Shown piece by piece: positions 4,741 to 5,682 of a DNA stretch of 5,682 bases. Numbering within the stretch: the first letter of the stretch is position 1; the number at the start of each line of letters is the position of its first letter. Made by a program: the position numbers and the translations under genes. The notes beneath the pieces were generated by a model. That model saw only the letters and a program-made list of their open reading frames with translations. It made no database searches and was not told the DNA's origin. The DNA lies in the NCBI GenBank assembly GCA_002307035.1, contig DBTL01000046.1, positions 42,050 to 47,731 of the forward strand, given 5' to 3'. This DNA comes from Bacteroides sp. UBA1317 (GTDB lineage: Bacteria > Bacteroidota > Bacteroidia > Bacteroidales > Bacteroidaceae).

Positions 4741-5682
4741 AGAGCAAGCTCCAAGCCACAGTAAGTCCCGCCATCACAATAGCGACCATGCTCATCAGCT
4801 TAATCAAGATGTTCAAGCTTGGGCCGGAAGTATCTTTAAACGGATCACCAACAGTATCGCCAACGACAGTAGCCTTATGAACATCGCTACCTTTACCGCC
4901 CAAATTCCCTTCTTCTACATACTTCTTTGCATTGTCCCATGCCCCACCGGAATTGGCCATAAAGATGGCGAGTACAAAACCGCTACTCAATCCGCCAACC
5001 AACAAACCCAGTACGCCAGGAACACCAAATATAAATCCGGTAAGAATCGGTGCGAGAATAGCAAGTAACGAAGGTAAGATCATCTCTCGCTGTGCACCCT
5101 TTGTAGATATAGCCACGCAGCGTTCATAATCAGGCTCTGCCTCGCCAGTAAGAATGCCTTTTATCTCACGAAACTGCCGACGAACTTCATCTACCATCTT
5201 TCCGGCTGCACGCCCCACCGCGTTCATCGTCAAACCGCAGAACAAGAATGCCATCATAGAACCGAGAAACATACCGGAAAGTACTTTTGGATTCATCAGC
5301 GTAACGCCATAATAATTCATGAAATCAAGGAACGTAGCTTTTGAGACATCAATAAAATCGCCATGAGGAAGAGCCAACTGTGTAGTGCCAAGCCGCGTGA
5401 GTCCGATACGGATCTCTTCCACATACGAAGCAAGTAGTGCAAGCCCTGTTAGTGCAGCAGAACCTATAGCAAATCCTTTTCCGGTTGCTGCCGTTGTATT
5501 CCCTAATGAATCAAGGGCATCCGTACGCTTACGCACCTCCTCACCCAAACCGGCCATTTCCGCATTACCACCCTCATTATCAGCTATCGGTCCATAAGCA
5601 TCTGTCGCCAGAGTGATGCCTAAAGTAGAAAGCATTCCCACAGCGGCTATACCAATGCCATATAAACCCATTCCCACATTTA
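4739..5682 (-). CDS. hppA: Membrane pyrophosphatase, Na+/H+-pumping (C-terminal part)
   Basis: Multi-spanning inner-membrane enzyme that hydrolyses pyrophosphate and pumps H+ and/or Na+ outward, working as a homodimer. The window holds about the last 314 of some 730 residues; the 5' part lies beyond 5682. The GTG at 5675-5677 is an internal Val, since the frame stays open to the edge (Asn codon at 5678-5680). Numbering that Val as 1, conserved motifs are DAYGPIADNEGG (26-37), GNTTAATGKG (59-68), NSGGAWDNAK (242-251) and GDTVGDPFKDTSGPSLN (273-289). Five or six hydrophobic helices are visible (about 3-24, 68-86, 132-152, 189-212, 214-240, 287-312). Ala at 63, where K+-independent enzymes have Lys, marks the K+-dependent class. 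Bacteroides vulgatus has a characterised K+-dependent pump moving both Na+ and H+, but the residues that decide the ion lie mostly in the missing half. A hairpin follows the TAA stop. Confidence 0.96.
   Translation of the reverse strand, partial: NVGMGLYGIGIAAVGMLSTLGITLATDAYGPIADNEGGNAEMAGLGEEVRKRTDALDSLGNTTAATGKGFAIGSAALTGLALLASYVEEIRIGLTRLGTTQLALPHGDFIDVSKATFLDFMNYYGVTLMNPKVLSGMFLGSMMAFLFCGLTMNAVGRAAGKMVDEVRRQFREIKGILTGEAEPDYERCVAISTKGAQREMILPSLLAILAPILTGFIFGVPGVLGLLVGGLSSGFVLAIFMANSGGAWDNAKKYVEEGNLGGKGSDVHKATVVGDTVGDPFKDTSGPSLNILIKLMSMVAIVMAGLTVAWSLL

Overview
The window looks like ordinary chromosome from a Bacteroides or closely related Bacteroidales bacterium. Four sites upstream of genes or putative transcripts match the Bacteroidetes -7 box TAnnTTTG. 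gpmI shows no Shine-Dalgarno sequence, as is usual in this group. The gene set (DUF3109, phosphoglycerate mutase, CorA, RNase HII, membrane pyrophosphatase) is typical core content. Species cannot be fixed from the sequence alone.

Layout, left to right. Bases 1-172 carry no gene I can support, only a short imperfect direct repeat. A Cys-rich DUF3109 protein (173-754, minus) follows. It starts just behind a perfect 13-bp intrinsic terminator that ends the gpmI transcript. gpmI (895-2409, minus) encodes cofactor-independent phosphoglycerate mutase with a complete set of metal and catalytic residues. A 262-bp divergent region separates it from corA (2672-3598, plus), a Mg2+-transporter-family protein. 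Convergent to corA, with 13 bases between the stops, is rnhB (3612-4214, minus), RNase HII. The 494-bp (or 524-bp with the start preferred here) region between rnhB and hppA holds promoters, two strong hairpins and a periodic 21-22 bp repeat array, but no convincing protein gene. The window ends inside hppA (4739-5682, minus), the C-terminal part of a K+-dependent type of membrane pyrophosphatase.

The genes are housekeeping functions and do not form one pathway. gpmI serves glycolysis. CorA supplies Mg2+, which pyrophosphatase and RNase HII also use. HppA couples PPi hydrolysis to ion pumping. Orientation suggests separate transcription units.

The less ordinary content is non-coding. (1) The corA leader has a strong SD, two mutually exclusive hairpins (one covering the SD) and a possible 14-codon leader ORF, which suggests a translational switch; a tRNA-T-arm-like string under that ORF is a serious alternative explanation. 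(2) A 13-bp inverted repeat lies exactly midway between the gpmI and corA -7 boxes. (3) A promoter followed at once by an 18-bp hairpin with a T tract predicts a small RNA of about 70 nt upstream of rnhB. (4) Two families of direct repeats run at two-helical-turn spacing from 4433 to 4610. I found no CRISPR array, insertion sequence, phage gene or defence system.
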